Assembly: GCA_030626465.1 (NCBI GenBank)
Contig: DAOUOU010000103.1
Span: forward strand, 1-9,348
From: Bacteroidales bacterium
Lineage (GTDB): Bacteria; Bacteroidota; Bacteroidia; Bacteroidales; UBA10428
Direction of reading: 5' to 3'
Length of the DNA stretch: 9,348 bases
Shown: in pieces, positions 7,064 through 9,348 of the stretch
Numbering within the stretch: position 1 is the first letter of the stretch
Layout of the letters: each line of letters begins with the position of its first letter
Program-made: the position numbers and the translations under genes
Notes under the pieces: model-generated
Seen by the model: only the letters and a program-made list of their open reading frames with translations
Told to the model about the DNA's origin: nothing
The model's database searches: none

Positions 7064-8623
7064 CTAAAAAATTCGTGATTTAAGTTTAATAACAGGTAAG
7101 ATCATTTCTTCCATCGAAATACCTCCATGCTGATATGTATTTGTGAAATACTTCACATAGTAATTATAATTGTTCGGGTATGCAAAAAAATCATTATTCA
7201 ATGCAAAAATGTATTTTGAGCTAACTGTTGATTTAGGAAGGCAGGCATCTCCCGGATTTGTTATTTCAAACACTTCTTTTGAATCGTAGGATAAGTTTTT
7301 GCCCAGTTTATATCTTAAATTCTTGGAAGTTGTTTTGTCTCCAACAACTTTAATTGCTCTATTTACCCGGATAGTGCCATGATCGGTAGTTAATACCACA
7401 CGAATATTCTTCTCTGCAAGCTCTTTTAATAATTCGATTATGTAAGAATGCCGGAACCATGACAATGTCAATGAGCGATAAGCAGAATCGTTAACGGCCA
7501 GTTCACGTATCATCTCTAAATCTGTATTTGCATGAGAAAGCATATCAACAAAATTATAGATCAGTACAATTAAGTCATTCTGAATTATATTCGGAAGGTT
7601 ATTCAATACCTTTTCTCCCATTCTGTTATTAAAAATTTTTCTAAAGCTAAGTTTTGTTTTCAACCTGCACTGTTGCAATTGATTAATCAAAAAAATTTCT
7701 TCGTGATCGTTCTTATTCCCCTCTTCATCGTCATTTAGCCAGAACTTGGGAAAGGTTTTTTGTATCTCTTCAGGCATCAATCCTGAAAAGATTGCATTTC
7801 TTGCGTATTGTGTTGAGGTTGGTATAATACTGCAGTATGCTATTTCTTCTTCGGTCAGATAAAACTCATTAATAATTGGTTGTATTATCCTCCATTGATC
7901 GAATCGTAAATTATCAATCAGAATAAATACAAGTTTCTCGTTGTTGTTTATTTCCGGTAAAACTATTGAGCGAAAAATATTTGGTGATAGCAAAGGTGCG
8001 CCTTTCGAATTGGATTTCAACCAGGACACATAGTTTTTCCTGATAAATTTACTGAACTCAACATCAGCTTCAGATTTCTGTAATCTGAATACCTCATACA
8101 TATTGCTATTCTGAGAGTTATCAAGTTCCAATTCCCAATATACCAGTTTCTTATATATTTCTACCCAATCATTGAATGATGTAGCAGATGAAATAAGCAT
8201 GCCTATATTCCCGAATTCAACCTGATATGCAGAAGTTGTTTTAGATTTTATCAGCTCTTTATTTTCTATATTCTTTTTGATCGAAAGTAATATCTGATTT
8301 GGATTAACAGGTTTGATGAGAAAATCAGCAATTTTTGAGCCAATGGCAGCATCCATAATATCCTCTTCTTCACTCTTTGTTATCATAACTACGGGTATCC
8401 TCGGATTATATTCCTTTATCTTATTCAGCGTTTCCAGCCCGCTCATTCCAGGCATATTCTCATCCAGAAATATTAAGTCAAAATCCTTTGTTTTTACCAG
8501 ATCAACGGCATCGGTGCCATTACTCGCAGTAGTAACACAATAACCCTTTTCATCCAGAAATAAAATGTGAGGTTTTAAAAGGTCAATCTCATCATCAGTC
8601 CATAAAATCTGTATTTTCTTCAT
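7064..8623 (-). CDS. porX: PorX, response regulator with PglZ/alkaline-phosphatase-like effector domain
   Basis: PorX is the cytosolic response regulator of the PorXY system that controls T9SS function and gene expression in Bacteroidota; its effector domain is a zinc-dependent phosphodiesterase active on oligonucleotides in studied members. Residues 1-120 are a receiver domain: acidic pair Asp10-Asp11 in LWTDDEIDLLKPH, phospho-acceptor Asp54 in LIFLDENMPG, Thr82 in VVMITKS and Lys104 in FLIKP. A helical linker runs to about residue 220. The PglZ domain follows, with candidate metal ligands Asp237 (LIDNLRFDQW), Thr269 or Thr271 (IIPTSTQYARN), Asp360 and His364 (FVDMLSHAN), Asp414-His415 (TTDHGTIRV) and His499 (YQHGG). 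The length of 519 matches known PorX proteins. I chose the ATG at 8623 over an in-frame TTG at 8662 because the protein then begins MKKIQILW like relatives and because the promoter -7 box overlaps that TTG. No porY kinase gene is adjacent, as is common. Confidence 0.93.
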   Translation of the reverse strand: MKKIQILWTDDEIDLLKPHILFLDEKGYCVTTASNGTDAVDLVKTKDFDLIFLDENMPGMSGLETLNKIKEYNPRIPVVMITKSEEEDIMDAAIGSKIADFLIKPVNPNQILLSIKKNIENKELIKSKTTSAYQVEFGNIGMLISSATSFNDWVEIYKKLVYWELELDNSQNSNMYEVFRLQKSEADVEFSKFIRKNYVSWLKSNSKGAPLLSPNIFRSIVLPEINNNEKLVFILIDNLRFDQWRIIQPIINEFYLTEEEIAYCSIIPTSTQYARNAIFSGLMPEEIQKTFPKFWLNDDEEGNKNDHEEIFLINQLQQCRLKTKLSFRKIFNNRMGEKVLNNLPNIIQNDLIVLIYNFVDMLSHANTDLEMIRELAVNDSAYRSLTLSWFRHSYIIELLKELAEKNIRVVLTTDHGTIRVNRAIKVVGDKTTSKNLRYKLGKNLSYDSKEVFEITNPGDACLPKSTVSSKYIFALNNDFFAYPNNYNYYVKYFTNTYQHGGISMEEMILPVIKLKSRIF

Positions 8624-8659
8624 GCAATGCGGATAAATTTTAACAAGCAAATCAATTCC

Positions 8660-8690
8660 CAAAGTTACTTTAGAATTTCAAGTAAGAAAA
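8660..8690 (-). promoter_or_regulatory. Bacteroidota-type promoter for porX-tsaE
   Basis: On the minus strand TAACTTTG (8660-8667) is a full match to TAnnTTTG, and TTTT (8687-8690) matches three of four bases of the TTTG -33 element, with exactly 19 bases between. The start point would be near 8653, leaving a leader of about 30 bases before the porX ATG at 8623. This position supports the ATG start of porX and excludes the upstream TTG. Confidence 0.6.
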
Positions 8691-8701
8691 TAATTTTAAT
8701 T

Positions 8702-8742
8702 CCTGACAAGAAAAGTCTTTTAATACAAGACACTTGTACAGG
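8702..8742 (-). terminator. Nested hairpin between porW-like gene and porX
   Basis: The outer arms CCTGACAAG (8702-8710) and CTTGTaCAGG (8733-8742) pair over 9 bp with one bulged base. An inner stem GTCTT (8715-8719) with AAGAC (8727-8731) closes a 7-base loop, so the element is a two-tier stem-loop. It starts 6 bases after the stop of the porW-like gene. What follows on the minus strand is AT-rich but without a clean U-run, so it is a possible terminator, an RNA 3'-end protector or an operator-like site just upstream of the porX promoter. Confidence 0.5.
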
Positions 8743-8748
8743 ACTGTA

Positions 8749-9348
8749 TTAGTAATTATAATTGTCTTTGAAGAATAAGATATATTGTTCGGCCTTTCCT
8801 GAACCTGTAAAGGCTTTAAAATTTGTTTGTGAAATAACTACCGGAATAAATTCTTCAATTTCCACATCGACGAATATATTCTTATCCATAATAATCTGCT
8901 TCAGGTAGGATATTGCCTCTTCGCTGTCTTTAAATTTTCTAACGAGACAAAGATTATTTCTTGAATCGAGATTGACTTTCTTAACCTCGAGTTTAAGTTC
9001 ATCAAAATAATCAAGATTGAAATTTATAATATTAAATATCAGTTGGTTAACATTTGTGATTGAAGGTACGATGTATGCAAAATAGTGTTCTTCTTCGAAT
9101 GATTCAATAAATAATTTTTTTGCCATTTCTCTATTCTGCATTTCAATAATTTTTGGCTCTTTGTTCTGTAAATAAGCAATCATAATCTGTGCATTTTCAG
9201 CCAGATCAGTGGTGGGATATTTTGCAATCAGATTTTGCAGATCGTTTACAAAACGTAATGTGTCTTTTCTAAGTCCGGCTGAAACAGTATACATGTAATC
9301 AAATCTTGAGTAGAGTTCATGATCAGGATACTGTTCCATGGCTTTATG
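8749..9348 (-). CDS. porW: C-terminal part of a TPR lipoprotein, probably PorW/SprE (5' end outside the window)
   Basis: Only the last 199 residues are in view; the frame stays open through the right edge (HKAMEQYPDHELYSRF...), so the true start lies outside. The first part looks like the end of a TPR array: two helices around RFVNDLQNLIAKYP followed by TDLAENAQIMIAYLQ, a typical tail of tetratricopeptide proteins. The second part has the pattern EEEHYFAYIVPSITNVNQLIFNIINFN...LEVKKVNL...NNLCLVRKFKDSEEAISYLKQI and ends with FIPVVISQTNFKAF...YILFFKDNY. I recall this tail from PorW/SprE, the TPR lipoprotein needed for T9SS assembly and gliding. Neighbouring porX supports a T9SS role. The lipobox would be outside the window, so membrane attachment cannot be checked. 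Another TPR protein sharing this tail is the main alternative. Confidence 0.68.
   Translation of the reverse strand, partial: HKAMEQYPDHELYSRFDYMYTVSAGLRKDTLRFVNDLQNLIAKYPTTDLAENAQIMIAYLQNKEPKIIEMQNREMAKKLFIESFEEEHYFAYIVPSITNVNQLIFNIINFNLDYFDELKLEVKKVNLDSRNNLCLVRKFKDSEEAISYLKQIIMDKNIFVDVEIEEFIPVVISQTNFKAFTGSGKAEQYILFFKDNYNY

Noticed and set aside
8313..8543. A 76-codon plus-strand reading frame
   Set aside because: It lies opposite the receiver domain of PorX, including the phospho-acceptor region, and has no recognisable domain.
7064..8623. PglZ domain as part of a BREX or Pgl phage-defence system
   Set aside because: The PglZ domain is fused to a receiver domain in the PorX arrangement and no brx or pgl partner genes are present.

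Overview
The window comes from an AT-rich member of the Bacteroidota. Three things point there: a type IX secretion (T9SS) sorting domain, a PorX-type response regulator fused to a PglZ/alkaline-phosphatase-like domain, and several matches to the phylum-specific promoter (TTTG / TAnnTTTG). The long N-terminal extension of the alanine dehydrogenase and the porX-tsaE-ald neighbourhood also fit. A Bacteroidales or Marinilabiliales-like relative is my guess; no RNA gene is present to test it.

Left part, plus strand (1-3009): the 3' end of a SUF iron-sulfur cluster operon. It holds the C-terminal part of the scaffold protein SufD (cut by the window edge), the cysteine desulfurase SufS, the sulfur-transfer partner SufE and a small MIP18/DUF59 protein (SufT-like). 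SufS takes sulfur from cysteine, SufE relays it to the SufBCD scaffold, and SufT probably helps cluster maturation or delivery. The operon ends at a small hairpin where it meets a gene on the other strand.

Middle part (3035-5186): a minus-strand gene for an exported, probably outer-membrane beta-barrel protein; a divergent plus-strand gene for a 111-residue protein that is almost only a signal peptide plus a T9SS type A sorting domain; a near-perfect inverted repeat acting as a shared terminator; and a minus-strand YhhQ-family queuosine-precursor transporter with its own Bacteroidota-type promoter.

Right part, minus strand (5262-9348): in transcription order, the C-terminal end of a TPR lipoprotein that looks like PorW/SprE (cut by the window edge), a nested hairpin, a good promoter, porX, tsaE (tRNA t6A synthesis ATPase), another candidate promoter, and ald (alanine dehydrogenase). 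PorX and PorW tie this region to T9SS regulation and assembly, and the small sorting-domain protein is a predicted T9SS substrate or remnant.

Most of the window is core genome. I see no mobile element, CRISPR array, tRNA, rRNA or phage gene. I do not find a clearly undescribed multi-gene system. The items most worth a second look are the cargo-less T9SS sorting-domain protein, the side-by-side porW and porX with a structured spacer between them, and the promoter layout that puts porX and tsaE in one transcription unit.
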